From Acidimicrobiales bacterium (lineage in GTDB: Bacteria > Actinomycetota > Acidimicrobiia > Acidimicrobiales > RAAP-2), in contig JANXWA010000014.1 in the NCBI GenBank assembly GCA_025351385.1, positions 1 to 51,056 of the forward strand: a DNA stretch of 51,056 bases. Reading direction: 5' to 3'. Of this stretch, positions 8,526 through 16,996 are shown piece by piece (position 1 is the stretch's first letter; the number at the start of each line of letters is the position of its first letter). The position numbers and the translations under genes are program-made. The notes under the pieces were generated by a model. It searched no databases, was not told the origin of the DNA, and was given only the letters and a program-made list of their open reading frames with translations.

Positions 8526-9137
8526 GTGACGGATGATGTCGACGTGACGGCGCCGGTGGGCCACGCCGGTCCGCCCCTCGATCGCCCGAAGATCCCTGTC
8601 GTGCCGCTGAAGGGTCTGCCGATCGCGGCGGTCGTCGTCATCTTCGTCGCCGTGACCGTGATCGGCAACTGGAAGTGGGGCCTCATCTTCTGCCACGTGG
8701 TCGGCGGGGGGCTCTGGACCGGGATCGACCTCTTCGTTGGACTGGTGATCGGTCCGATCCTCGGACGCCTGTCGATTCCGGCGCGTGCCGAGTTCTCGGC
8801 ACGCTTCATGCCCAAGATGGTGATCATCATGCCCACCGTGGTGACCATGACCCTCGCCACCGGCTTCCAGGTCGCACGCAAGCTTGGCAACCTCTCCACA
8901 ACCAATCCCAACCACGTCTGGCTCATCGTGTCGTTCTGCGTGGTCGGCGTTATGGCGGTCATCGCGCTCGGCATCCTCGAGCCGGCCAACATCGCCGTGC
9001 TCTTCGAGATGAACAAGCCTGTGCCGAACGGTGAGAGGATTCAACGCCTGATGAACCGGTTCATCTACACGGCGGGGATCACCGGCATCTTGCAGATCGC
9101 CACGCTCGTCATCATGACCCGGGTGGCCTCGCGATGA
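8526..9137 (+). CDS. Polytopic membrane protein with conserved-looking His/Gly motif
   Basis: 203 residues, hydrophilic 25-residue start, then about five TM segments. TM1-TM2 contains FCHVVGGGLWTGIDLFVG, a His-Gly-rich pattern reminiscent of CopD/DUF2269-type membrane proteins in which the His may bind heme or copper. GTG 8526 follows GGAGGAGG at 3-4 bases. Its TGA overlaps the ATG of the next gene (ATGA), so the pair is translationally coupled. I cannot assign a function. Confidence 0.6.
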   Translation: MTDDVDVTAPVGHAGPPLDRPKIPVVPLKGLPIAAVVVIFVAVTVIGNWKWGLIFCHVVGGGLWTGIDLFVGLVIGPILGRLSIPARAEFSARFMPKMVIIMPTVVTMTLATGFQVARKLGNLSTTNPNHVWLIVSFCVVGVMAVIALGILEPANIAVLFEMNKPVPNGERIQRLMNRFIYTAGITGILQIATLVIMTRVASR

Positions 9138-9553
9138 GCCTCGTAGCCCCGCACGGCAACGACGTCGACCGGCCGTTCCCGCCGATCGGATGGCTCAGCA
9201 CGCTGGCGCTCGGATGCGTCGTGGTCGGTGGCATACTGCTTGCCTCGTACGCTCCGCGGCCGGCGCCACTCGGCGCGCCGGTGGTACTGCTGATCGTCGG
9301 CTCCTCGCTGCTGGCCGGTGCGGGCATCATGCTCAGCCGCTTGAAGGACTTCGCCTGGACGACCTTCTTTAAGGTCTTCAAGTGGGAGTTGCTCGCCTAC
9401 ATCGTCGTGTCGGGGATGATCGAGCTCGCCTTCGTCCGTGACCACGTCCGCGGCTCGTCGCTCGTTGTCGTGACGCTGATGCTCGTGGTCTTCGCCCTCA
9501 GTGTCCCCACGACAGCCGCCTTCACGGTCGCTCGGTACCACGAGGCCGACTAA
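9134..9553 (+). CDS. Small four-TM membrane protein coupled to its upstream neighbour
   Basis: 139 residues with four hydrophobic segments (near 20-40, 47-65, 83-102, 109-130) separated by short loops. KDFAWTTFFKVFKWELLAY between TM2 and TM3 carries aromatic and basic residues. It overlaps the previous gene by four bases and probably forms a complex with it. No family recognised. Confidence 0.6.
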   Translation: MSLVAPHGNDVDRPFPPIGWLSTLALGCVVVGGILLASYAPRPAPLGAPVVLLIVGSSLLAGAGIMLSRLKDFAWTTFFKVFKWELLAYIVVSGMIELAFVRDHVRGSSLVVVTLMLVVFALSVPTTAAFTVARYHEAD

Positions 9554-9577
9554 CTCGTCCCTCGACCGGAGGCAGGC

Positions 9578-10780
9578 TCAGTGGGCCGGCTCGCGCGGAA
9601 GGCCGAGCACGCGCTCGCCGATGATGTTGCGCTGCACCGCTGACGTGCCACCCCCGATGGTGAGCGCCTGGGAGTAGAGGAACCCGTAGGCCCACGTGGC
9701 GCCGACGGCGCCGTCGACGCCCCCCGGTCCGCGGTTCTCCAACATGCCGGCCGAACCGGCGAGGCGATTGGCGAGCGTCATTACCTCTTGGCCGTGGTCG
9801 TCGGCCAGGGCCTTGCGGACGCTGGCCTCGGGGCCCGGTTCGCGTCCGGCGAGCGCCGCCGACACGAGGCGTAGGCGAAGCAGTCGGAGTATCTCGCCGT
9901 GGGACCAGGCCTTCACCAGTTCGTCGCGCTCGAGAGCGGTGTGCGCGACGCCCTGGTCGCGCACCAGGTCCACGAGGTCCTGCGCCGTCGGGCCACGCCC
10001 CCAGAGCACGCCCTCGCCCGAAAGGGACACCCGCTCGTTGCCGAGCGTCACCTTGGCAAGGCGCCAGCCGTCGTTCACCTGGCCAATGAGGTGGTCGGCT
10101 GGCAGTCGCACCTCGTCGAGGAAGACCTCGTTGAAGGCGTGGTCGCCGGTCATGTCGACCAGCGGGCGGATTGTGACGCCCGGTGCTCGCATCGGACAGA
10201 CGAAGTAACTGATGCCCTTTTGCAACGAGCCCTCGTGGGAGGTGCGCGCGAGCAGGATGCCCCAGGTCGCCATGTGGGCGTAACTCGTCCAGACCTTCTG
10301 GCCGGTGATGACCCACTCGTCACCGTCGAGGCGGGCCGACGTCGTCAGTGCGGCGAGGTCGCTGCCGGCGCCCGGCTCGCTGAACAGCTGGCACCAGAAC
10401 TCCTCGCCGCTCAACAGGCCGGGCAGCCAGCGCTCCTGTTGGGCCGGCGTGCCGGCGTAGAGGATGGTGGGGCCGGCCCAGCCGATGCCGATCGGGTTGA
10501 TCGGACGCAGGACCCCGGCCCGACGCAGCTCGTCGTCGATGAGCAGCTGGTAGTCAACGTCGGCGCCCCGGCCCCACGGCGGGGGCAGGTTCGGCGCGAC
10601 GAGACCGGCGACGGCGAGGTCGCGGCCCGACGGGGACGGGTGCGACTTCAGCCACTCGATAAGTTCGGTGCGCCGAGGGTCGAGCAGGTCGACCTCGCCG
10701 TTGGGCGCGATCGTCATCGGGGCGAGCAGCCCTCGCCCTTCGCCGTCGTGCTCCGTGCGCACGCTCGGAGATCTCTTCAT
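9578..10780 (-). CDS. Acyl-CoA dehydrogenase (FadE-type)
   Basis: 400 residues. ATG 10780 is chosen because GGAGG sits 6-7 bases upstream; the open frame continues further without support. Family landmarks: FSEPGAGSDLAALTTSA and WVITGQKVWTSYAH (FAD and substrate pocket), FNEVFLDEVRLP, and the C-terminal GGGTSAVQRNIIGERVLGLPRE. It would oxidise an acyl-CoA to the 2-enoyl-CoA, passing electrons to ETF. The residue before GT in the last motif is Gly, not the Glu base of medium-chain enzymes; the Glu in GNERVSL may act as base, as in isovaleryl-CoA dehydrogenase (inference). Many actinobacterial FadE proteins that pair as heteromers share this. Confidence 0.9.
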   Translation of the reverse strand: MKRSPSVRTEHDGEGRGLLAPMTIAPNGEVDLLDPRRTELIEWLKSHPSPSGRDLAVAGLVAPNLPPPWGRGADVDYQLLIDDELRRAGVLRPINPIGIGWAGPTILYAGTPAQQERWLPGLLSGEEFWCQLFSEPGAGSDLAALTTSARLDGDEWVITGQKVWTSYAHMATWGILLARTSHEGSLQKGISYFVCPMRAPGVTIRPLVDMTGDHAFNEVFLDEVRLPADHLIGQVNDGWRLAKVTLGNERVSLSGEGVLWGRGPTAQDLVDLVRDQGVAHTALERDELVKAWSHGEILRLLRLRLVSAALAGREPGPEASVRKALADDHGQEVMTLANRLAGSAGMLENRGPGGVDGAVGATWAYGFLYSQALTIGGGTSAVQRNIIGERVLGLPREPAH

Positions 10781-10878
10781 GGCCACCTCCGTACCCAACG
10801 TAGTCCTGGTAGATGAGGTAAGTCGGAGAACGGCGCGAGACGATATCCCCGTGCCCACAACCGTGAACCGGCCGCGGA

Positions 10879-12213
10879 TCAGCGCAACGCCGGAGTCCGT
10901 GACCGGATCGAGGTCAGGATCGAGGTCACCGCGCTCGTCAGCTCCGACGCCGGCGCGTAGACGGGAAGCCGAGCTCCAGCGCGGCCGTGGAGGTGCGCCG
11001 CGAGCGCGGCGGCCGAGAAGGGGTCGTGGCCCCGGGCGATAGTCGCCGCGATGAGGCCCGAGAGGACGTCGCCCGATCCGGCCGTGGCGAGTGACGGCGT
11101 GCCGGAGCGAACGACGCGCAGCCGTCCGTCCGGATCGGCGACGACGGTGGTCGGTCCCTTCAAGAGGATGACGCAGCCGGTCTCGTGCGCCAAGGCGCGC
11201 ACGGCCTCGAAGCGACTCGGCGGGACTGCTCGGCCGGTCAGTCGCTCGAACTCGCCTTCGTGGGGCGTGAGGACCCAACGTCGCTCGGGCGCAATCGAGG
11301 CGGGGATCAGGGATCGGTCGAGGCTGTCGGCGTCGAGCACGACGGGCACCTGGACGTCGGCCAGGCGATCAAAGAGCCACTGCACCGCGTCGGGACCGAG
11401 TCCCGGGCCGGCCGCGACCGCGCGACAGCGCTGATCGATCTCGCCGGCGCCGGTGTGGACGATCTCAGGGGGCAGTTGCACGAGGCCCGCGATGTCGCCC
11501 CGACTGGTCAGTCGGACCATCGACGCGCCGCCGGCCAGCGCGCCGCGCACGGCCAGCTCCGCGGCGCCGGGCATGAGGACCGAACCGGCGAGGATCTGCA
11601 CGGCGTGGCGCCACTTGTGGTCGTCGCCGTCGCCGCGCAGGAGGTCCTCGAGGTCACGGTCCTCGACGACGCCGTCGTCAGAGCCCTGTACGATGCCCAG
11701 TCCGGCGAAGCGCAGTTCGCCGGTGAGGGCGGCCGAGGGGCCGTCGAGGTGCGCGGGTTTGATCGCGCCGAGCGCGATCGTCACGTCGGCGCGTAGAGGT
11801 TCACCAAGGACGGCCCCGCTGTCGGCGTCGACGCCCGAGACGAGGTCGACGGCAAGCACTAGCGTGCCCGGCGCGATCCGGGGCGCCACGTACGGGCGCG
11901 AGCATCCCAAGCCGAAGGCGGCGTCGATCACCAGGTCGAAGCCGTCGAGGGTCGCCGGCTGGTTGGCCACGTCGACGACCTCGACGACGGCCCCGCGCGA
12001 GCGCAGCCACGACGCCGCGACGCGGCCGTCCGACCCGTTGAACCCGGGCCCCGCGACGACGGCGACTCGGCGTCCGTAGACGCGGCGCATCATCCGCTTC
12101 GCCTCGAGGGCGACCGCCGTGCCGGCGGCGCTCACCAATGCGTCGACGCCGCGATTCGCCGCGGCGACGGCGTCGGCCTCGCGCATCTGGGCGGTGGTGA
12201 GCAGTGGCAGCAA
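10879..12213 (-). CDS. nnr: Bifunctional NAD(P)H-hydrate epimerase / ADP-dependent dehydratase
   Basis: 444 residues repairing hydrated NAD(P)H. The N-terminal YjeF_N epimerase half has VVAGPGFNGSDGRVAA and LAVDLVSGVDADSG. These differ slightly from the usual NNGGDG and DxPSG. The C-terminal ribokinase-like dehydratase half has AAGPGLG, VLDADSL, LTPHEGEFERL, ILLKGPTTVVADPDG and TAGSGDVLSGLIA. I start at TTG 12213 (LLPLLTTAQMREAD) because CCGGAG precedes it by 4 bases and the family normally begins at this segment. The epimerase substitutions are worth noting, though the half is full length. The gene lies 43 bases after the ybjQ-like gene on the same strand. Confidence 0.92.
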   Translation of the reverse strand: MLPLLTTAQMREADAVAAANRGVDALVSAAGTAVALEAKRMMRRVYGRRVAVVAGPGFNGSDGRVAASWLRSRGAVVEVVDVANQPATLDGFDLVIDAAFGLGCSRPYVAPRIAPGTLVLAVDLVSGVDADSGAVLGEPLRADVTIALGAIKPAHLDGPSAALTGELRFAGLGIVQGSDDGVVEDRDLEDLLRGDGDDHKWRHAVQILAGSVLMPGAAELAVRGALAGGASMVRLTSRGDIAGLVQLPPEIVHTGAGEIDQRCRAVAAGPGLGPDAVQWLFDRLADVQVPVVLDADSLDRSLIPASIAPERRWVLTPHEGEFERLTGRAVPPSRFEAVRALAHETGCVILLKGPTTVVADPDGRLRVVRSGTPSLATAGSGDVLSGLIAATIARGHDPFSAAALAAHLHGRAGARLPVYAPASELTSAVTSILTSIRSRTPALR

Positions 12214-12256
12214 GGGACTCCGGTCTGGTCGAGGTGCGAGACCGCGAAGGGTGGGA

Positions 12257-12580
12257 TCAGGCGATCGGCTCGGCCACGACGGCGGTTCCGTAGGCGAGGA
12301 TCTCCTGGAAGGTCTGGCCCAACTCGTTCGAGTCGTAGCGCATCGCCACCACGGCAGTCGCCCCGGCTTCGGTGGCCGCCTCGGAGAGACGGCTGAGCGC
12401 TTCGGCCCGGGCCTCTTGGAGCTGCTTGGTGAGACCGCGCAACTCGCCGCCACCCAGTGCCTTCAGTGAGGCACCGATCTGAGCGCCCACGTTGCGGGTG
12501 CGAACGGTCAGCCCGTTTACCTCGCCGATCACGCGGGTGATCCGGTAGCCCGGCAGATCGTTCATCGTTGAAATCAGCAT
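12257..12580 (-). CDS. YbjQ/UPF0145 family protein
   Basis: 107 residues: MLISTMNDLPGYRITRVIGEVNGLTVRTRNVG, then EARAEALSRLSEAATEAGATAVVAMRYDS, the family core. YbjQ proteins form pentamers of small alpha/beta domains and have been suggested to bind metals; the true role is unknown. Ribosome site AGAGGG precedes ATG. Lies between pfkA and nnr on the same strand, possibly co-transcribed with nnr. Confidence 0.85.
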   Translation of the reverse strand: MLISTMNDLPGYRITRVIGEVNGLTVRTRNVGAQIGASLKALGGGELRGLTKQLQEARAEALSRLSEAATEAGATAVVAMRYDSNELGQTFQEILAYGTAVVAEPIA

Positions 12581-12692
12581 GAAACCCTCTTTCTCCGTCT
12601 CGGGTCAACTCTAAGCCCGCCGGGCGGTGGGCCGTCCAGGACCAACGTCACTTCGGACGTCGCTCCGTGGCAAGCCATGGGCGGTGCTGCGC

Positions 12693-13724
12693 CTAGAAGA
12701 AGATCGCGCAGAGGTCGTAAATCTCGCGGGGCACCTTGCGTCGCCCTACGGAGACCTCGGCGAGGGTCGCGAGCACGACACTGTCGTCGCGCACCACCGG
12801 AATCATGCCGAACTTGCCCGCAATCACCGCCTCGTAGGCGCCGGCGCCGACGCGGGTGGCCCAGATGCGGTCGTGCGCGGTGGGGCTGCCGCCCCGCTGG
12901 AGGTGGCCGAGCACGGTGGTGCGCACCTCGAAGTCGCCACGCTCTTCGATCTTGGACGCCACGAACTGCCCGACGCCGCGCGTGGCGAGGCGCACGCCAC
13001 CAATGCCCTCCGTGGTGAGCTCGCTCGCCTCGACGCCGCCGAGCGTCGAGAGGTTGACGCCCTCGGCGACGACCACGATGGAGAAGGCCAGTCCGGCGCT
13101 GCGACGGCGGTCGAGATGGTCGACGATCTCTTGCATGGTGACGGGGAACTCGGGGATCACGATCAAGTCGGCGCCGCCGGCGAGGCCGCCCATGGCGGCC
13201 ACCCACCCGGTGGAGCGGCCCATCGTCTCCACGACCATCACCCGGTGATGGGACGCGGCGGTGGTGTAGAGGCGGTCGAGCGACTCGGCCACGATGCTGA
13301 TCGCGGTGTCGAACCCGATGCAGTAGTCCGTCCCGAGGAGGTCGTTGTCGAGGGTCTTGGGCACCCCGATGACCGGGGCGCCCTGGTCGGCCAGCCAACT
13401 GGAGATCCGCTGCGTGCCGTCGCCGCCGATGGCCACGAGAGCGTCGAGATGCTCGCCGATGGCCGTCAGGACTCGGTCTCGCCCGCCAGCCGGGTTGTCG
13501 AGGTCGTAGCGGGCGGTGCCGAGCAGGGTCCCGCCCTGGGCGATGACGCCTCGAAGTTCCTCGGCCCCCAGCGACTTGCCGGCGTAGTCGGTCGCCAGTC
13601 CGGCCCAGCCGTTGGCGATGCCGATTATCTCGTGGCCGTCGCGCACGGCCATCTCGCCGATCGCCCGGATGGCGGCATTCAGTCCGGGGGCGTCGCCTCC
13701 GGCAGTGAGCACACCGATGCGCAT
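12693..13724 (-). CDS. pfkA: 6-phosphofructokinase, actinobacterial ATP-type (mixed signature)
   Basis: 343 residues, phosphorylating fructose-6-phosphate at C1 in glycolysis. MRIGVLTAGGDAPGLNAAIR, VAIGGDGTQRIS, PKTLDNDLLGTDYCIGFDTA, METMGRSTGW-like VETMGRSTGW and VLGHLQRGGSPTA are all present. The Gly after GGD is typical of ATP-using enzymes, while the Lys of PKTLDND is the residue typical of pyrophosphate enzymes; this G/K mix marks the actinobacterial ATP-dependent group. ATG 13724 follows AAAGGAG by 4-5 bases; an ATG at 13751 lacks a site. The allosteric effector residues cannot be judged. Confidence 0.92.
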   Translation of the reverse strand: MRIGVLTAGGDAPGLNAAIRAIGEMAVRDGHEIIGIANGWAGLATDYAGKSLGAEELRGVIAQGGTLLGTARYDLDNPAGGRDRVLTAIGEHLDALVAIGGDGTQRISSWLADQGAPVIGVPKTLDNDLLGTDYCIGFDTAISIVAESLDRLYTTAASHHRVMVVETMGRSTGWVAAMGGLAGGADLIVIPEFPVTMQEIVDHLDRRRSAGLAFSIVVVAEGVNLSTLGGVEASELTTEGIGGVRLATRGVGQFVASKIEERGDFEVRTTVLGHLQRGGSPTAHDRIWATRVGAGAYEAVIAGKFGMIPVVRDDSVVLATLAEVSVGRRKVPREIYDLCAIFF

Positions 13725-13846
13725 CTGGCTCCTTTGCGTTGGTGACGACATCAGTCTACGAGCGTGCCATTCGCGTGGACGATTGCTCGACGAACGGGCA
13801 CCGATTCCTCGACTGACGAGACGTTCGTTCCCCGTGCCACGCGACT

Positions 13847-13879
13847 GTTTCGGCCTGGGTTATCCGAAGGTTAAATCTG
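13847..13879 (+). promoter_or_regulatory. Candidate PHO box upstream of pit
   Basis: Three consecutive 11-mers, GTTTCGGCCTG, GGTTATCCGAA and GGTTAAATCTG, begin with G(G/T)TT and resemble degenerate PhoP direct repeats. The site lies 67 bases before the start of the Pit gene. Weaker than the array before pstS. Confidence 0.33.
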
Positions 13880-13946
13880 TGACAAAAGTGTGTGCATTTC
13901 GGCCTTTTTAGTGAAGCCACGACTTTTCGGCTGGTAGTAAAGAGCC

Positions 13947-15098
13947 ATGCACAACATGCTCTTGTTGCTGATCGTGGTCGGCGTCGCCCTGGCCTTTGAC
14001 TTCACGAACGGCTTCCACGACACCGCGAACGCCGTCGCCCCCACGATCGCCACCGGCGCGCTCAAGCCCCGCACCGCGGTGGCGATGTGCTCGGTCCTCA
14101 ACCTCGTCGGAGCGTTCCTTTCCATCAAGGTCGCCGCGACGATCGCCAGCGCCCTCGTCGCCCAGAACCTCGTCACCCTGCCGGTGATCTTTGCGGGTCT
14201 CATTGGCGCGATCTGTTGGAACGTCACCACCTGGTACTTCGCCATCCCGTCGAGTTCGAGCCACGCCCTCATTGGCGGCGTGATCGGCGCGATGCTGGTC
14301 ATGGCTGGCGGACATTCGGTCCTGTGGAGTGGACTCGTGTCGAAGGTCATCATCCCCGCGGGACTCGCTCCCTTCGTCGCGCTGGTGGCGGCCGCGGTCG
14401 CGGTGGTCGCGGCGCGCAGGTTGACGTCCAGGGTCGATGCCAGCACGTCCACGATGGGATTCCGGATCGGTCAGATCGGATCGTCGTCACTGCTCTCGTT
14501 GGCGCACGGCACCAACGACGCGCAAAAGACCATGGGCGTCGTCACGTTGGCCCTGATCGCCAACGGCTCGTTGTCCGCGAACGCCTCGACCCCCGTCTGG
14601 GTGATCGTGGCCTGCGCGGTGGCGATCGCCCTCGGCACGTTCTTCGGCGGCTGGCGGATCATTCGCACGATGGGCAAGGGCTTCCACCACCTCACGCCGC
14701 AGCAGGGCTTCGCGGCGCAGATCGCGTCGTCGGCCGTCATATTGACCTCGTCGCACATGGGCCTGCCGCTCTCTACGACGCACGTTGCGACAGGATCGAT
14801 CGTCGGGGTGGGCGCGGCCACCACCAATCACCCGGTCCATTGGCGCCTGGTCGGCAACGTCGCGCTGGCCTGGGTGATCACCCTCCCAGCCGCGGGACTC
14901 GCCGGCGCGGTCGCCTACTTCTTCGCCCACCTCATCGGGGGCACCTTCGGCGTGATCGTCCTCGCGCTCGTGGCGGCAGCGTACCTGGCACTCATCTTCC
15001 GACTGTCGAGGCGCCACGTCGTCAACTCGATCAACGTGAACGACGCGATAGACGGGATAGGCGAAGCGGTCGCCCCCAAGACGCCGGTCGCGGTCTAA
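13947..15098 (+). CDS. pit: Inorganic phosphate transporter, Pit family
   Basis: 383 residues, about 10 TM segments. Two inverted PD001131-type signatures frame the protein: FDFTNGFHDTANAVAPTIAT near the start and SLAHGTNDAQKTMGVV in the middle, both carrying the GFHDTANA/GTNDA pattern that binds phosphate and cation. PSSSSHALIGG and PLSTTHVATGSIVG are the paired second signatures. It imports metal-phosphate with protons at low affinity. A small membrane protein follows within 10 bases. No Shine-Dalgarno stands out before ATG 13947. The window also holds pstSCAB, the high-affinity system. Confidence 0.93.
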   Translation: MHNMLLLLIVVGVALAFDFTNGFHDTANAVAPTIATGALKPRTAVAMCSVLNLVGAFLSIKVAATIASALVAQNLVTLPVIFAGLIGAICWNVTTWYFAIPSSSSHALIGGVIGAMLVMAGGHSVLWSGLVSKVIIPAGLAPFVALVAAAVAVVAARRLTSRVDASTSTMGFRIGQIGSSSLLSLAHGTNDAQKTMGVVTLALIANGSLSANASTPVWVIVACAVAIALGTFFGGWRIIRTMGKGFHHLTPQQGFAAQIASSAVILTSSHMGLPLSTTHVATGSIVGVGAATTNHPVHWRLVGNVALAWVITLPAAGLAGAVAYFFAHLIGGTFGVIVLALVAAAYLALIFRLSRRHVVNSINVNDAIDGIGEAVAPKTPVAV

Positions 15099-15107
15099 GA
15101 CTTGCCA

Positions 15108-15359
15108 ATGGCCGCCACGTCGTCCAGCCCCGCGCCGTTCATCGACTGGTCCCTGCTCGGACACGTTGTCGTGTACTCGGTGGTGATAGGCGTCGGACTG
15201 GTCGTCGCGTTCTCCTTCGGACTCGCCGCGCTGTCGCTGGCCCGTGGAACCGGTCGGTCCGCACTGGTCCGCGTGACCGGCTCGATCGTGTCCGTCGTCA
15301 TGGTCGCGGCCATCGCGTCGGCCCTGGTGTGGGGCCTCATGCTCATCGTCAAGAAGTAG
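15108..15359 (+). CDS. Small two-TM membrane protein downstream of pit
   Basis: 83 residues from ATG 15108 (MAATSSSPAPFIDW); TTG 15102 would add two. Two TM segments (VVVYSVVIGVGLVVAFSFGLAAL and IVSVVMVAAIASALVWGLMLI) are joined by an Arg-rich cytoplasmic loop, ending IVKK. It follows pit by nine bases and is likely co-transcribed. Function unknown; perhaps an accessory to the transporter. Confidence 0.6.
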   Translation: MAATSSSPAPFIDWSLLGHVVVYSVVIGVGLVVAFSFGLAALSLARGTGRSALVRVTGSIVSVVMVAAIASALVWGLMLIVKK

Positions 15360-15400
15360 TCGACCGCCTCGTCCGCGAGGTCGATGCCGAGGCGACCCGC

Positions 15401-16873
15401 CTAGTTGGCCATGCTCTCTTGTTCGCGCACCCTCTGGCCACCGAAGAGGACCGTGACCGCGAAGCCGAGCACCAGTGCGGCGAGGACCCCGAGGTTCGCG
15501 TAGGCCCACGAGCCGGTCTTGCCCCCTAGGCCGAAGGGCGCCAGCAGGTAGCCCTGCCACGTCAACCACGACGCGAGGGAGTTGGTGACCAGTCCCCAGC
15601 CGAGGATGCTCGCGACGACTGTGGTGGCAATGGGGAGGAATCGAACGTCGCCGTAGCGCCCGTTGTGGTCGAAGAGGTCGACGTCGACGTAGTTCTTCTT
15701 GCGCAGTACGAGGTCCCCGAGGAATACTCCGCACCAGGCCGCGATGAGCACCCCGACGGTGATCAGGAAGCCCTCGAACTGGGGGAGGAAGCTGCCCGCC
15801 ACGAAGACGATGTAGATCGTCCCGATGAGCATGATGACACCGTCGACCCCCGCCGCGGCGTATCGGGGTATCCGGATGCCGGCCGAGAGCATCGACAGCC
15901 CCGAGGAGTAGATGTCGAGGACCGCTCCTCCGACGAGACCGAGGATCGCCACGACGGCGAACGGGACCAGGAACCACGTCGGCAACAGGCTCGCCAGCGC
16001 CCCGACCGGGTCGCCGGCGACGGCCGAGCTGAGCAACCTCGACGATCCCGCGAGCAGCAGACCGAAGAACACGAGTATCAGCGGGGCGATCGAGGACCCG
16101 AACGTCGTCCACCACACCACGCCGCGTGTGGAGGCGTTGCGGGGCAGGTAGCGCGAGTAGTCGGCGGCGGTATTGACCCATCCGAGTCCGAAGCCCGTCA
16201 TGACGAAGACCAGCGCGCCGATCAGGGCCTGCGTCGAGCCGCTCGGGGTGTGCGAGACGACGTGCCAGCTGATGTGCTTGAAGGTGAGGACAATGAAGAC
16301 GACCGTGAGCACGCCGGTCACCACGGTGATGACGGCCTGCATGCGCATGATCAGGTCGAAGCCCATGACGCCTCCACCGATGATCAACGCACCGATGACC
16401 AGCATGGCGACGACCTTGACCCCCGTGCCGCCGCCCCAGCCCAGCCGGGTGAAGACCGTCGACGTGGCGAGGACGGCGATGACGCTGAGCGCCGTTTCCC
16501 AGCCCACGCAGAGCAGCCACGAGATGGCCGAGGGGAGGCGATTCCCGCGTACGCCGTAGGCGGCGCGGCTGAGGACCATCGTGGGGGCTGAGCCTCGCTT
16601 GCCGGCGGTGGCGATGACGCCGCACAGCCAGAAGCTGAAGACGACGCCAATGGCGCCGACGACGACCGCCTGCCAGAACGAGATGCCGAAGCCCAGGATG
16701 TACGAGCCGTAGCTCAACCCGAGAACCGAGACGTTCGCCCCGAACCAGGGCCAGAACAGCTCGCGGGGCAGGCCCTTGCGCTCACCTTCGGAGATGACGT
16801 TGATGCCGTTCTCCTCCACGCGCAACGCGCTACCGCCGCCGGTACCCAACAGTTCCGTAATTTCGTCGCTCAC
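15401..16873 (-). CDS. NCS1-family nucleobase/nucleoside permease
   Basis: 490 residues with 12 predicted TM. ENGINVISEGERKGLPRELFWPWFGANVSV is the NCS1 entry into TM1; LSRAAYGVRGNRLPSAISWLLCVGWETA and GFGLGWVNTAADYSRYLPR match the conserved TM3 and TM6 regions of cytosine/purine permeases. Imports a purine, pyrimidine or hydantoin by cation symport. GTG 16873 follows AGAGGAGG. It is divergent, 123 bases away, from a PfkB kinase, suggesting uptake and phosphorylation of one substrate. Confidence 0.9.
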   Translation of the reverse strand: MSDEITELLGTGGGSALRVEENGINVISEGERKGLPRELFWPWFGANVSVLGLSYGSYILGFGISFWQAVVVGAIGVVFSFWLCGVIATAGKRGSAPTMVLSRAAYGVRGNRLPSAISWLLCVGWETALSVIAVLATSTVFTRLGWGGGTGVKVVAMLVIGALIIGGGVMGFDLIMRMQAVITVVTGVLTVVFIVLTFKHISWHVVSHTPSGSTQALIGALVFVMTGFGLGWVNTAADYSRYLPRNASTRGVVWWTTFGSSIAPLILVFFGLLLAGSSRLLSSAVAGDPVGALASLLPTWFLVPFAVVAILGLVGGAVLDIYSSGLSMLSAGIRIPRYAAAGVDGVIMLIGTIYIVFVAGSFLPQFEGFLITVGVLIAAWCGVFLGDLVLRKKNYVDVDLFDHNGRYGDVRFLPIATTVVASILGWGLVTNSLASWLTWQGYLLAPFGLGGKTGSWAYANLGVLAALVLGFAVTVLFGGQRVREQESMAN

Positions 16874-16984
16874 TGCGCCTCCTCTGCGACGCCGCGCGCC
16901 ACCTCGATCGATTTTAGGCAGTTGCTACGCATGGGCGCGCCACGCGCCGACCTCTGCTCGTTATTTTCTTCACGACGGGGTCGG

Positions 16985-16990
16985 TAAGGT
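16985..16990 (+). promoter_or_regulatory. Probable leaderless promoter -10 (TAAGGT) for the PfkB kinase
   Basis: TAAGGT ends exactly six bases before GTG 16997, and no Shine-Dalgarno lies between. This spacing puts the transcription start at the start codon. Confidence 0.5.
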
Positions 16991-16996
16991 GACGAC

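Noticed and set aside
14487-16625. 712-residue minus-strand frame spanning pit and the NCS1 permease
   Set aside because: Crosses two well-supported genes and is Arg/His-rich noise from GC-rich sequence.
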